DNA of 64,000 nucleotides from CAZCVI01 sp964502145 (GTDB lineage: Bacteria > Acidobacteriota > Aminicenantia > UBA2199). The stretch spans positions 1 through 64,000 of the forward strand of contig CAZCVI010000025.1 in assembly GCA_964502145.1 (NCBI GenBank), written 5' to 3'. Every line of letters begins with the position of its first letter. Within the stretch, counting starts at the first letter, position 1. Of the stretch, positions 26,079 to 35,060 are shown in pieces. The notes under the pieces are model-generated. The model had not been told where the DNA came from and ran no database searches. It worked only from the letters and a program-made list of their open reading frames with translations. Both the position numbers and the translations under genes were made by a program.

Positions 26079-27746
26079 TTATTTATGCAACGCCTTTTTT
26101 ACTGCCAAACCAAGCTGCTCCAATGTGCAGGGTTTTTTTATGTAATCACCAGCCCCTAACCGTTGGGCCTCTTTCACGCGATCGGTTTCGGAAAAACCAC
26201 TGACAATCAACACTCTGGCATTCGTACAGATTTCATGCATTTTTTTATACGTGTCCAATCCATCCATACCCTCTCCCATAATCATATCCAAAATAGCCAG
26301 ATCAAAACGAACCGTGCCACTCTGGCATAAATCGATTGCCTCTTCACCGGAATTAACGGTATGCACCCGATACCCCAATTTTATCAGTAAATTGGAGGTC
26401 ACTTCCCGTTGCTCCTCGCCATCATCCACTACCAGGATATGTTCCCCATTGCCCATGTACCTTTGAATGGATATAGGCCGCTCATCTTCTGGATGGGGAT
26501 TGGTCACGGCAGAGACAGGGAAATAAAGTTCGAAAGTAGAACCTTTCCCCTTACGACTTTCATAATTAATATAGCCATCATGGTCCTGCACTGTTCCCCA
26601 AACCACGGCCATACCGAGACCACCACCACTCTTGTTCAGCATTTTGCGATTATAAAAAGGTTCGAATATCTTTTCCCTATCCTCGGCATCAAACCCAATC
26701 CCATCATCAGAAACAACCAACACGACATAATCCTCCAGATTAAAATCCCCGGCGGTTTTACTGGGATAAAGGTTTAAGGTGGAAATAGAAATTTTGCCGC
26801 CATCGGGCATAGATTCGGCAGCATTGGTCACGAGGTTCATCAATGCTTTTTCCAGATGGTTCTTAGAACCGTTAATATTAAATAAACCGGGTTCCAAGGA
26901 TACTTCGACCCGGATATTGGGATAATGATGGGTTAGGTTCTCGTATTCGGGGGATTTAAGATAGTGTTGCACGACTTCATTTAAATGGGCAACCTGCCGG
27001 GTGCGAACTCCGCGCCGGGCTAAAGTTAAAAGATCATCGACTACGGCTGCGGCTTTTTGCCCGGAACGTTTGATGGTTTGAATCGGTCGACACAATGGAT
27101 CATCGGGAGCGAGGCGGGTTAACAATAAATCGGGATATCCCACTACAGCGCTAAGGACATTGTTTAAATCATGGGCAATCCCCCCGGCTAAACGACCAAT
27201 GGCTTCCATTTTTTCATATTGAATCAGTTTCTCTTCCAAACGGCGATTCTCCTGCTCGGCTTCCCTGCGCTCGGAAATATCCCGCATGACGCCAAGAAAA
27301 GCAACGACTTCACCACCAGAGATCACTGGGTTAGAGGTGATTTCTACAGCGAAGGGGCGCCTGTTTTGAGGCATAAACATCGTTTCAATGGTAGTGGTCT
27401 CTTTTGAAACCACAGCACTTTTCAAACGTTGCAAGGTTCGGGAATACTCAATGCGTTTGGCAAAAAACTTGGCAATGGACTGCCCTACTTCCTGGCTGGC
27501 ATCATATCCCCCGAACTCTTTTAACACGGGACTGCAATACTCCAGTATGCCCTCGATGGAAACACGAAAGATAACATCCTTTATTCCCTCAACCATGGCT
27601 TTGAAATCTTCATTACTCTGAGGGATTGGGCCCGGTTTGGGTTCGGTCTCGGTTTTATCCGCACTGGTAATCCGGTTGCGCAACACGTCCAGTTCGGCCA
27701 ACAACTGCTCTCTGGATACTTCTTTTTTGTCGCTATTCATATTCAC
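26079..27746 (-). CDS. PAS sensor histidine kinase with C-terminal receiver
   Basis: The 555-residue cytoplasmic protein has a PAS domain (about 48-165), a HisKA domain with the phospho-acceptor His192 (GIAHDLNN), an HATPase_c domain (about 285-410, DDGIGF and GGLGMAV) and a receiver (about 432-553, DD at the start, Asp in LAILDM). All key residues are intact. This makes it a working counterpart to the degenerate kinase at 5637. The start could be ATG at 27740 instead of the GTG at 27746. No cognate regulator gene is adjacent. Confidence 0.9.
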   Translation of the reverse strand: MNMNSDKKEVSREQLLAELDVLRNRITSADKTETEPKPGPIPQSNEDFKAMVEGIKDVIFRVSIEGILEYCSPVLKEFGGYDASQEVGQSIAKFFAKRIEYSRTLQRLKSAVVSKETTTIETMFMPQNRRPFAVEITSNPVISGGEVVAFLGVMRDISERREAEQENRRLEEKLIQYEKMEAIGRLAGGIAHDLNNVLSAVVGYPDLLLTRLAPDDPLCRPIQTIKRSGQKAAAVVDDLLTLARRGVRTRQVAHLNEVVQHYLKSPEYENLTHHYPNIRVEVSLEPGLFNINGSKNHLEKALMNLVTNAAESMPDGGKISISTLNLYPSKTAGDFNLEDYVVLVVSDDGIGFDAEDREKIFEPFYNRKMLNKSGGGLGMAVVWGTVQDHDGYINYESRKGKGSTFELYFPVSAVTNPHPEDERPISIQRYMGNGEHILVVDDGEEQREVTSNLLIKLGYRVHTVNSGEEAIDLCQSGTVRFDLAILDMIMGEGMDGLDTYKKMHEICTNARVLIVSGFSETDRVKEAQRLGAGDYIKKPCTLEQLGLAVKKALHK

Positions 27747-27794
27747 ATTGCCTCTTAAACCACTATTTCTTTTTACTATTCTATGGGTTATTTT

Positions 27795-28115
27795 CTAATC
27801 AAAATTCTTTCTAGGAAACAAGAAACAGGCTGGAATCACATTGTAGCGGCAGTAAACGATGGCACGTCCAATACTCCCATAGATCATGGGAATGTCGGGC
27901 GATGAGCCTATATGCCTAACATTAAATAATTCCATGGTGAGATTATAAAGGGAATCCTTGTCCATTGCAATAGGCATATTTTTTTTTCTGAGAATTATCT
28001 GAGAATTAGCAGGTTTGATTGTCATATTGCCGGGGAGTTCCAAACTGCTTGGACTGGGAGATGGGATGTCCTGAAAATTTTTTTGGATAGTATTGATTAT
28101 TAAATTTCTTTCCAC
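27795..28115 (-). CDS. uncertain hypothetical protein
   Basis: The 106-residue frame starts with GTG and has no clear ribosome site. The composition (for example IGSSPDIPMIYGSIGRAIVY) looks protein-like, and the stretch has no competing gene. It is divergent from the DUF2911 gene, and its start is only 45 bp from that gene. I do not recognise the protein, and it may be a chance frame or a remnant. Confidence 0.35.
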   Translation of the reverse strand: MERNLIINTIQKNFQDIPSPSPSSLELPGNMTIKPANSQIILRKKNMPIAMDKDSLYNLTMELFNVRHIGSSPDIPMIYGSIGRAIVYCRYNVIPACFLFPRKNFD

Positions 28116-28160
28116 TATAATATCATTTCAATAAATTCAAACAAAAACGGAGAATTAAAC

Positions 28161-28691
28161 ATGAAAAGAATGACTTTTTTAAGCATGGTAGTGGTTGCTC
28201 TCTTGATCGTCTCAGTATTGCCAGTGGCAGCACAACGGGGTGACGATACCAACCGAGTAAGCAAAAACGGTAAGGTTGAAGGTGTTATTGCCGATGTGAG
28301 TGTAACCGTGGAATACGGGCGTCCAATGGTTAAGGGACGTGAAATCTGGGGTGGCTTAGTACCTTTTGACGCTGTCTGGCGCACGGGCGCTGATGAAGCT
28401 ACAAAAATTACGTTCAGCAAGGATGTTAACGTGGAAGGTAGTAAATTGGTAGCCGGAACTTACAGCCTGTTTACTATTCCTGGAAAAACGGAGTGGGTGG
28501 TTGTGTTTAATAAAGTGGCTGCCCAGTGGGGCCATTACAAATATGATAAGGAACAGGATGCGCTACGTGTCACGGTCAAACCTGAAACGACAGAGATGAT
28601 AGAACAACTGACGTTTAAAATCGAAGGCAATAAAATAATCATGAGCTGGGAAAAATTAAGCATCGGATTCACCATTAGCGTTGCTAATTAA
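28161..28691 (+). CDS. secreted DUF2911 protein
   Basis: The 176-residue protein has a signal peptide (cleavage near VAAQ). The DUF2911 body carries the conserved VEYGRPMVKGREIWGGLVPF, WRTGADEAT and GTYSLFTIPG motifs. DUF2911 proteins are periplasmic, small, all-beta proteins of unknown function, common in Bacteroidetes and Acidobacteria. The ribosome site is CGGAGAA. Confidence 0.88.
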   Translation: MKRMTFLSMVVVALLIVSVLPVAAQRGDDTNRVSKNGKVEGVIADVSVTVEYGRPMVKGREIWGGLVPFDAVWRTGADEATKITFSKDVNVEGSKLVAGTYSLFTIPGKTEWVVVFNKVAAQWGHYKYDKEQDALRVTVKPETTEMIEQLTFKIEGNKIIMSWEKLSIGFTISVAN

Positions 28692-28705
28692 TACCTGTAC
28701 GCCCT

Positions 28706-28741
28706 ACATTCCCCGCGCCACGAGTACGACGCGGGGAATGT
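28706..28741. terminator. bidirectional terminator
   Basis: ACATTCCCCGCG (28706-28717) and CGCGGGGAATGT (28730-28741) form a perfect 12-bp stem with a 12-nt loop between the convergent DUF2911 gene and the ABC permease gene. Confidence 0.65.
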
Positions 28742-28762
28742 ATTCCAGTTTGGGGTTATGTA

Positions 28763-29479
28763 TTAGAAGGAATAGCGGTACTTCTCATAAAAAATCAAAA
28801 ATATCACTGCCTGAAGCAGTAACACGGGCAAGGCAATATAAAGGTAGGGTTTGAGAGATTGCTTGTACGATTTGAAATCCAGTTTCTTCAGGGCGAGGAA
28901 AAAGGAAATTCCCAGGGGAATGCCCAGTAACAACATGGAGATATAAATAGGAGAGAAGCTGTATAAAAAGGTGAACCCTTTCCTTCCAAACACAAAAATA
29001 GCAAGCTCCAAGGTCTGATTAAAAAGACTATAAAAGAACCCGAGCAGAAACAGACCGATTATGCCGAAATAATAGGAATCGACTGCAAGACTAAGAAACG
29101 CGGCCCCGATTTGCAAGCCCACCAAGGGCAGGCCCACGCCAATAAAGGACATGTTTAAAAAGATCATACCAATGGCCAGAATAATCAGCAAGAGGATAAA
29201 TCGTGGCGCTATTTTATAAAGGAATAACTTGCAATGCGAAATAGGCAGGGATAGAACATACTCGAAACCTTTATCGCGTTTCTCGGCACGAAACAAGGTT
29301 AAACCGGAATAACCACTAAAAGCAAATACGGTCAACAGGGCGACAGATATAATCAACTCCTCGGTGGGGGCTTCCAAGCCGAACAACAATGAGACCAGCA
29401 TCACCACGGGAATTGATAATAGTAACAACGAACTCTCCAATAATACCCGCATTGTATCTTTAAATTCTTTTTTGAACAT
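28763..29479 (-). CDS. ABC-2 type transporter permease
   Basis: The 238-residue protein has about six hydrophobic segments and begins MFKKEFKDTMRVLLES, like the sister permease at 30955. I chose the ATG at 29479 because GGAGG lies 5 nt upstream. A motif near residue 70 (FRAEKRDKGFEYVLSLPIS) matches ABC-2 membrane proteins. It is the last gene of the GntR-ABC operon and probably pairs with the other permease and the ATPase at 31714. The substrate is unknown. Confidence 0.8.
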   Translation of the reverse strand: MFKKEFKDTMRVLLESSLLLLSIPVVMLVSLLFGLEAPTEELIISVALLTVFAFSGYSGLTLFRAEKRDKGFEYVLSLPISHCKLFLYKIAPRFILLLIILAIGMIFLNMSFIGVGLPLVGLQIGAAFLSLAVDSYYFGIIGLFLLGFFYSLFNQTLELAIFVFGRKGFTFLYSFSPIYISMLLLGIPLGISFFLALKKLDFKSYKQSLKPYLYIALPVLLLQAVIFLIFYEKYRYSF

Positions 29480-29617
29480 CAGTTCCTCCATTCATTCTTT
29501 CTTTTACCTTCCGGGCACCAGGACACAAAGAGACTGTATATATACTCTTTGTGCCCGTGATTGTGGAAGGCATGTCTGTTTTTTCAAGATTTTTACATTT
29601 GTGTTGTGCAATCATTA

Positions 29618-30919
29618 TTATTGGGCTCCGTTGTTTTTGAGAAACAGGGCCATCTCTTGATAATCGTGTTGTTGGGCCAGAGTCAGCGCGGTGATATTAT
29701 CATGGATTCGTTTCACCCTGCCGTTTTGCGGGACCAGCAGTTTTCCGATCACGCCATGCAACAGGGAAATCTGCTTGAACTCCATTTTGGCATTGATCTC
29801 TACTCCTGCTCGGAGCAATATTCCCGCGATATCGAGGCGATTGTGTTCAGCCGCATAATGCAGAGCGGTTTTCCCACTTTCATCGCGGCTGCCAATCAAT
29901 TGTCCACATGTTTTGAGCAAGTTGGTCACAGTGGCCACGTCGCCCTCTGCTGCTGCCCGATGCAATGCTAGGAGTTGCCGTTTTACGCCACTTGAGCCAC
30001 GCCGGATGGCAATCAATAACGGCGTTTCTCCCATACTGTCGCGGTTGTTTACATCCGCGCCATGTTCCAACAGGATACGGGTGATCTTGGCAAAGTTTTT
30101 ATACGCCGCACCATGCAGGGGAGTCGTCCCATCTTGGGCCGCCGCATTGACCAATGCCCCTTTCTGCAACAACACCAGTAACAAATCGGGATGCTCAATA
30201 TCCCATTGATCCAGCATATGCAGTGCTGTCTCACCAGTATTGTCCATCTGGTTGACATCCGCACCATGCGCCAGTAATAGTTTTGCAATCTCCTCGCGTT
30301 CATAGGATACTGCAAGCTGCAATGCGGTCTTGCCACCTTGCATGACGCCATTAACTTCCACACCTTGGGCGATTAGTAATTTTACAATTTCGAATCTTCC
30401 CAGAATAATGGAATGGAACAATGGATTATAGAGATTTTTTGTCTCACTTTTCACCACCGCGCCTTTACTGATAAGGAATGTGATTACTTCCATATGCCCC
30501 TTCATCACGGCATAAGTAAGTGGAGTATAAAATGAATCACGCCTGGAAGAAGTGGCATTCACATCCGCGCCTTTTTCAACCAAATAGCGCACCAAATCCA
30601 AATTCCCTTTGGCTGCAGCCAATTGGAGTGCTGTGGGGCCTACATTATTATAATAGCTCCGCACATCTACAGGCACACCCCGGCCCAGCAACATGACTAC
30701 CAGCTCTTTTTGTCCACCAGCGGCGGCACGGTGTAGCAACATGTAGCCATTGGCGTCCTTGGCCTGTATCAACGATGGGTTCTTCTGCAATGCTAAAAGA
30801 ACCGCAGCCTTATCGCCAGCTTCTGCGGCGTCAAACACGGTCTTGCGGCTGCAACCGGTCAACATAAGGGAGATTAATATTAAAACAATTAGTATTATTT
30901 TTTTGAACATTTTTGTCAT
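29618..30919 (-). CDS. ankyrin-repeat lipoprotein
   Basis: I chose the ATG at 30919 because CGAGG lies 8 nt upstream. The 433-residue product begins with a lipoprotein signal (LMLTGC). It then has about eleven ankyrin repeats (for example GYMLLHRAAAGGQKELVVML, TALQLAVSYEREEIAKLLLA, TPLHGAAYKNFAKITRILLE). The protein is probably anchored in the outer leaflet or periplasm. It sits between two ABC permease genes of one operon, a position suggesting that it is functionally tied to the transporter. Confidence 0.85.
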   Translation of the reverse strand: MTKMFKKIILIVLILISLMLTGCSRKTVFDAAEAGDKAAVLLALQKNPSLIQAKDANGYMLLHRAAAGGQKELVVMLLGRGVPVDVRSYYNNVGPTALQLAAAKGNLDLVRYLVEKGADVNATSSRRDSFYTPLTYAVMKGHMEVITFLISKGAVVKSETKNLYNPLFHSIILGRFEIVKLLIAQGVEVNGVMQGGKTALQLAVSYEREEIAKLLLAHGADVNQMDNTGETALHMLDQWDIEHPDLLLVLLQKGALVNAAAQDGTTPLHGAAYKNFAKITRILLEHGADVNNRDSMGETPLLIAIRRGSSGVKRQLLALHRAAAEGDVATVTNLLKTCGQLIGSRDESGKTALHYAAEHNRLDIAGILLRAGVEINAKMEFKQISLLHGVIGKLLVPQNGRVKRIHDNITALTLAQQHDYQEMALFLKNNGAQ

Positions 30920-30954
30920 AGTTAGCCTCGTATTGTGTTTATTATCCTTGGAGT

Positions 30955-31689
30955 TTATTCGACCACATTTATCCATACCAGATAGTTTTTTAAAAACAAC
31001 AGGATAAAGAGAATCAACGCTACCAGTGCAGGCAGGGCAATTTTTTGGTATGGTTTTCCCTGCCATTTCAGAGGTTTTAAATCCAAACGTTTCATAGCCA
31101 GAACAAAGGCAGTCACAAACGGGACCAACAGTAGCAAGGCGGGAAGAAGCTGGGACACGAGAACGAGGGGAACCTCGCTACGGAACACGTGGTGGGTCAT
31201 GGTGAGATAACTGGCGATGAGGGAAGAATAATACAGGATGACATTCAACAGCAACACGCCGACCATGGCATTAATGGCTGATTCGACGGCTAAACTCAAG
31301 GATACAGCCAATAAAAAAACAATCAGAAGACTGATGCTGTCAACGACAATGGATTGCAACACGCCCAAAACCCCACCGGTCACAATCAGGATAAGTAGCA
31401 GGATCAACCGGGGCAAAATTTTAGCGATCATGATCTTCCAGATAGGTACGGGCAGGGAAAGAAGGTATTCCATGGCCTTGTCTTTTTTTTCCATGCCGAA
31501 GATAGACACGCCCGCATACGCGGCAAAAATAATAATGATGGCCAGGAACAGGGGTTGAAACATTCCCGCCACCTCCCACTGGGCATGCAATACATGCCAA
31601 TCCAATACCATGGCAATGGGAATCAATAAAAGGACTATCAGGGATTGGGCAAGGGTTCTTACACTATCGATCAATTCTTTTTTAAACAC
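30955..31689 (-). CDS. ABC-2 type transporter permease
   Basis: The 244-residue protein has six hydrophobic segments and a VSIFGMEKKDKAMEYLLSLP motif shared with the permease at 28763. The start is a GTG with GGAGG upstream. It overlaps no gene, but lies 24 bp after the ATPase stop in the same direction. It is likely one half of the membrane channel. Confidence 0.85.
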   Translation of the reverse strand: MFKKELIDSVRTLAQSLIVLLLIPIAMVLDWHVLHAQWEVAGMFQPLFLAIIIIFAAYAGVSIFGMEKKDKAMEYLLSLPVPIWKIMIAKILPRLILLLILIVTGGVLGVLQSIVVDSISLLIVFLLAVSLSLAVESAINAMVGVLLLNVILYYSSLIASYLTMTHHVFRSEVPLVLVSQLLPALLLLVPFVTAFVLAMKRLDLKPLKWQGKPYQKIALPALVALILFILLFLKNYLVWINVVE

Positions 31690-31713
31690 GGTGGCCTCCG
31701 AAGCGCTGTAAAC

Positions 31714-32553
31714 TTAAAGCGCATACTCGCCGCCGATGAAGGCGCTGACGATAGCGGTCAAATCCAAATCCTTTACCACCCCGTCTATTTCGGCGTGGTT
31801 CTTTTCAAGGAAAGGATAGATATAATACTCGGCGTGATCTGAATAATCGACCTGGAAGAGCACGGGTAAGTTCTTGGGCGGGGTGGTTGCAAGCACCTTT
31901 TTAACCCTGGACTTCAATGAGTCAATCATTTCATCCACGGCGACCTCACCATCTCTTAACAGGATGATGCGGTCCACGATGTTTTCGATATCGGTGAAAT
32001 TAAGATTGACGAATACCACGGTCACCTTCTTTTCACTCATCAGCTTGAGTAGTTCCTTGAGAAAAACGCCGCGCAAATAGACATCTATGGAATGAAGGAT
32101 TTCGTCAATCAGTAATAGTTTTGGTTCTGTGGCCAGGATCAGGTTCAAATGAAATAGAGCGCGTTGTCCCACGGAGAGTTCTTTTATTTTCCGTTGCCGG
32201 TCGATCTTGGTTCGTTTCAAGAGGGAATCGTCAAAGGTGGTGATTTTGTAAACGGACATATGTAAATCAATGGCCTGGGCCACGGTGAGACTCTCGTATA
32301 AACTGATGGAATCGGAAATAAACCCGGTATAACGCCGGTGATCTTTGCCCAGCACGTCATGATAGGTAATCGTGCCGCTGGACGGTTTCAACACGCCGGC
32401 CATTAACCGTAACAACGTGCTTTTTCCCACGCCATTGATACCGGTGATCAAGGTCACTTCACCTTCCATGATATCCAGGCAAAAATTGTCGAATATTTTG
32501 ACTTTCCCATAATTAAAGTTTAAATTTCTGATTCTGATCATTGCTTTTTCCAT
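31714..32553 (-). CDS. ABC transporter ATP-binding protein
   Basis: The 279-residue ATPase has Walker A GINGVGKST, the signature ELSVGQRALFH (with G and Q as in the GntR-linked YtrB class) and Walker B LLLIDEI. It powers an ABC-2 transporter with the permeases at 30955 and 28763. It lies directly after the GntR gene with a 15-bp gap, an arrangement typical of YtrA-type operons responding to cell-envelope stress. Confidence 0.92.
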   Translation of the reverse strand: MEKAMIRIRNLNFNYGKVKIFDNFCLDIMEGEVTLITGINGVGKSTLLRLMAGVLKPSSGTITYHDVLGKDHRRYTGFISDSISLYESLTVAQAIDLHMSVYKITTFDDSLLKRTKIDRQRKIKELSVGQRALFHLNLILATEPKLLLIDEILHSIDVYLRGVFLKELLKLMSEKKVTVVFVNLNFTDIENIVDRIILLRDGEVAVDEMIDSLKSRVKKVLATTPPKNLPVLFQVDYSDHAEYYIYPFLEKNHAEIDGVVKDLDLTAIVSAFIGGEYAL

Positions 32554-32568
32554 ATTATTACCTCCTTT

Positions 32569-33000
32569 TTAATTTGCCACGGGTACTGTGATTGTCCCGG
32601 TGGGTTGTTCGCGGTTAAAGTATTTACGCATGATATCCAAGATATCGTCAAAGGAATACCCGAGTTCAATCACTTTGGCAATATAATCCAGGCTCTCTTT
32701 TTCAAAATACTCGAAACGTTCTTTTTTCATTTTGACCCGGTCATTTTTGACAAAATATCCCGCACCGGGCCGGGAATAGATATACCCTTCCACTTCCAAC
32801 TGGTTGTATATCTTGATGATTGTATTGGGATTGATTTGTAATTTTAAAGCCAATTCCCGCAAAGACATCAATTTCTCACCATCTTTTAAACGCCCGGCCA
32901 ATATGGCCAACTTGATGGCCCGTTTTACCTGCTCATAAACGGGCAAAGCCGATTTGACATCCACATCAATATCAAAAAACTCTTTGTTGTCTTTTCCCAT
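32569..33000 (-). CDS. GntR-family (YtrA-type) transcriptional regulator
   Basis: The 143-residue protein has a GntR helix-turn-helix at about residues 15-80 (LRELALKLQINPNTIIKIYN and the downstream GYFVKN), and only a short helical tail of the YtrA subfamily rather than an effector domain. It heads the ABC operon and probably represses it. A strong ribosome site (GGAGGAGG) precedes it. Confidence 0.88.
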   Translation of the reverse strand: MGKDNKEFFDIDVDVKSALPVYEQVKRAIKLAILAGRLKDGEKLMSLRELALKLQINPNTIIKIYNQLEVEGYIYSRPGAGYFVKNDRVKMKKERFEYFEKESLDYIAKVIELGYSFDDILDIMRKYFNREQPTGTITVPVAN

Positions 33001-33109
33001 GATCCGCCTCCTCCCCCTTAATTGTTTGACCCGCTAAATTCTTTCTTCTTTTTCTTCTTCATTACTTTCTCCTTCACTCGTTTTACAGTCAACCATCAAC
33101 TGCACTACT

Positions 33110-33138
33110 ATAATATATCAGTTAATCAGTTCTGTCAA
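33110..33138 (-). promoter_or_regulatory. sigma70-like promoter of the GntR-ABC operon
   Basis: On the minus strand TTGACA (33133-33138) and TATTAT (33110-33115) are spaced by 17 bp, about 110 bp before the GntR ATG. No perfect GntR operator palindrome was found, although AACTGATTAACTG lies between the boxes. Confidence 0.6.
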
Positions 33139-33209
33139 GCGAATAATCAATAATTTTTTATTTTTTTTAATTTTTTTTGTTTAGGGGGATAAAATTTTGT
33201 GTTTTCCTA

Positions 33210-33238
33210 TTGACTTCATCTCAAACCTAGATTATAAA
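33210..33238 (+). promoter_or_regulatory. sigma70-like promoter of the 33273 gene cluster
   Basis: TTGACT (33210-33215) and TATAAA (33233-33238) with a 17-bp spacer are divergent from the GntR operon promoter. Confidence 0.6.
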
Positions 33239-33272
33239 TTTTCTTCAAAGGTAAAGATGAAGAGAAATACAG

Positions 33273-34646
33273 ATGAATGAAACCGTAATTTTTATTAAGT
33301 GTCGATTGAATTATTCATTGGTTGAGCCGGGTTCCGCGGAATCAAGCGGGGGCAAGGCGGTTGCCGTCATAGAAAAAGAGTATCTCTCCATATTGGCTGA
33401 ATCCGGGCAGGATCTGGTGTTTGCCTTGCGAGATACGGAGAGAATAATCGCGAGTGATTACAAGATATCGATCACGTTGCTTTCCGGGGAGAAAATACGC
33501 CTGGATCGATTGGGCTATCGCTATGAAGATTTCGTTAGAATCTTGTTCCAATGCCGCAACGAGATAATTTTACAGGATATGTTGGCCCAAGAAGTCATCC
33601 GCAAAAAAGATGTGACTGCTGATGTGGAATATCTTCCTGATGCAAAAGGGTTACCGATTAACGGTAAATGCCGGGTCAGGTTATATGAAACGTCTTTGGT
33701 CATCTTACCGGAACAAGGTGAGGTAGTCAGGATTCCTTTTGGTTTAATTGAGAATGTCTCGTGCTTGGATTACCGGTTGGAAGTTTTGACGGAAACTGGA
33801 GAGCACGTTTTCCTTTCCAAGTTAGGCACGGAACTGGACCCGTTAAAAAAGAGTTTAACAGATGCGTTGAATAATCTGGGGGTCAGAACGCACACTTTTC
33901 TCAAGGAACTGTTGCCCGGGGTGGATGGGGTGTTTATCCGCCAATTATCCGCTCTGATGAAAGATGGTCGGGCTGTTGCCAAGTCTAAAGTGGCTGATAT
34001 TTCGCCATCCATGTGGCTGGAAATGGAAAAGGTATTAAAAACGACTGCCATTGGTCCCCGCTACGAGTATCTAACAACACTGGGGAACGCGGAAAATAGT
34101 TTCATGGGTTTCAAAAGGGGATTGCTGGGCGATTTAACCGGTGATACAGTATGGTTCCTGGTACCCTTTTATAGTAATGTGCCAGGGAAACCGGGCAATG
34201 CGGTGGTCATGGAAATGGCACGGTTACCGCAACGGGAAACAGAGGAAAGCGCGGGTGTAGACGAGGAAGAAGGTGGGGAAGAAGGAAGTGGTCATGCGAC
34301 CTATGTCTTTCGATTCTTGGACCGGGATGTATACCGTATGATCACGAATATGGATGAATTGGAGCAACAGATGAAAGATTTTGTGAATCGCTTCAATCGG
34401 AACATGTTAACCATCAATTTCCGTCGTTTGCCTGTTTATTTACCTGAAAAGAGATTTGATGAGCCTGACTATATAAAATACAAGTTTTCTTTAAAGCGGT
34501 TACCCGCCTTGCGCATGTTGCGTGCCGCATTTATTGGCAGGGTGATGCACCGTTCTGTGGAGCAATGGCAGGCCGATGTGTTAAACGTGTTGCAATTCAA
34601 TGTGGATTGCCGGGATAACGATAAAAAATGGGAGAAAGGAGGTTAG
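33273..34646 (+). CDS. large hypothetical protein in zinc-ribbon cluster
   Basis: The 457-residue soluble protein has no signal or membrane segment. The first 230 residues may be two PH-like or beta-sandwich repeats (hydrophobic strands with IFIKCRLNYSL and then VIRKKDVTADVEYL). A Glu-rich linker (EEGGEEGSG) lies near residue 335. I do not recognise the family. The ribosome site is weak. The zinc-ribbon gene begins 3 bp after its stop, so the two are surely co-transcribed and probably function together. Confidence 0.65.
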   Translation: MNETVIFIKCRLNYSLVEPGSAESSGGKAVAVIEKEYLSILAESGQDLVFALRDTERIIASDYKISITLLSGEKIRLDRLGYRYEDFVRILFQCRNEIILQDMLAQEVIRKKDVTADVEYLPDAKGLPINGKCRVRLYETSLVILPEQGEVVRIPFGLIENVSCLDYRLEVLTETGEHVFLSKLGTELDPLKKSLTDALNNLGVRTHTFLKELLPGVDGVFIRQLSALMKDGRAVAKSKVADISPSMWLEMEKVLKTTAIGPRYEYLTTLGNAENSFMGFKRGLLGDLTGDTVWFLVPFYSNVPGKPGNAVVMEMARLPQRETEESAGVDEEEGGEEGSGHATYVFRFLDRDVYRMITNMDELEQQMKDFVNRFNRNMLTINFRRLPVYLPEKRFDEPDYIKYKFSLKRLPALRMLRAAFIGRVMHRSVEQWQADVLNVLQFNVDCRDNDKKWEKGG

Positions 34647-34649
34647 ATC

Positions 34650-34982
34650 ATGTCAGGTTACAAGCATCCGTGTCAATATTGCGCTGTATTGGTGCCGCCA
34701 GACGCCAATGTCTGTCCTTTTTGTGGGAAAGTTAATCCTGGCGGACTTCGTTGCCCGCGCTGTAAGAGTCCTATAGAGAGGGGCTGGAAAGCATGCAGTT
34801 CATGTGGTATTAAACTGGAAGTAATATGTCCGGCCTGTGCGAAGACCACGTTTTTAGGCGATTACTGCCAACATTGCGAGGCCACGCTCACCATTACTTG
34901 TCCCAACAAGAAATGCAAGGCAGTGCAGTCAGTTATCCATGAGAACTGCAGCAAATGCGGCAAGCCCATGCGGGATAAATAA
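34650..34982 (+). CDS. protein with multiple zinc ribbons
   Basis: The 110-residue protein contains eight C-x-x-C-like knuckles forming about four zinc ribbons (CQYC/CPFC, CPRC/CSSC, CPAC/CQHC, CPNKKC/CSKC). Nearly the whole protein is metal-binding. It immediately follows the 457-residue protein. Such double zinc ribbon proteins often act as adaptors for protein complexes. Function is unknown. Confidence 0.8.
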   Translation: MSGYKHPCQYCAVLVPPDANVCPFCGKVNPGGLRCPRCKSPIERGWKACSSCGIKLEVICPACAKTTFLGDYCQHCEATLTITCPNKKCKAVQSVIHENCSKCGKPMRDK

Positions 34983-35060
34983 TAATCATGAAATCGATAT
35001 ACCATATATATATGTCTATATATGATATTCTATAATAAAATCATCTAAAGGAGAAAACAA

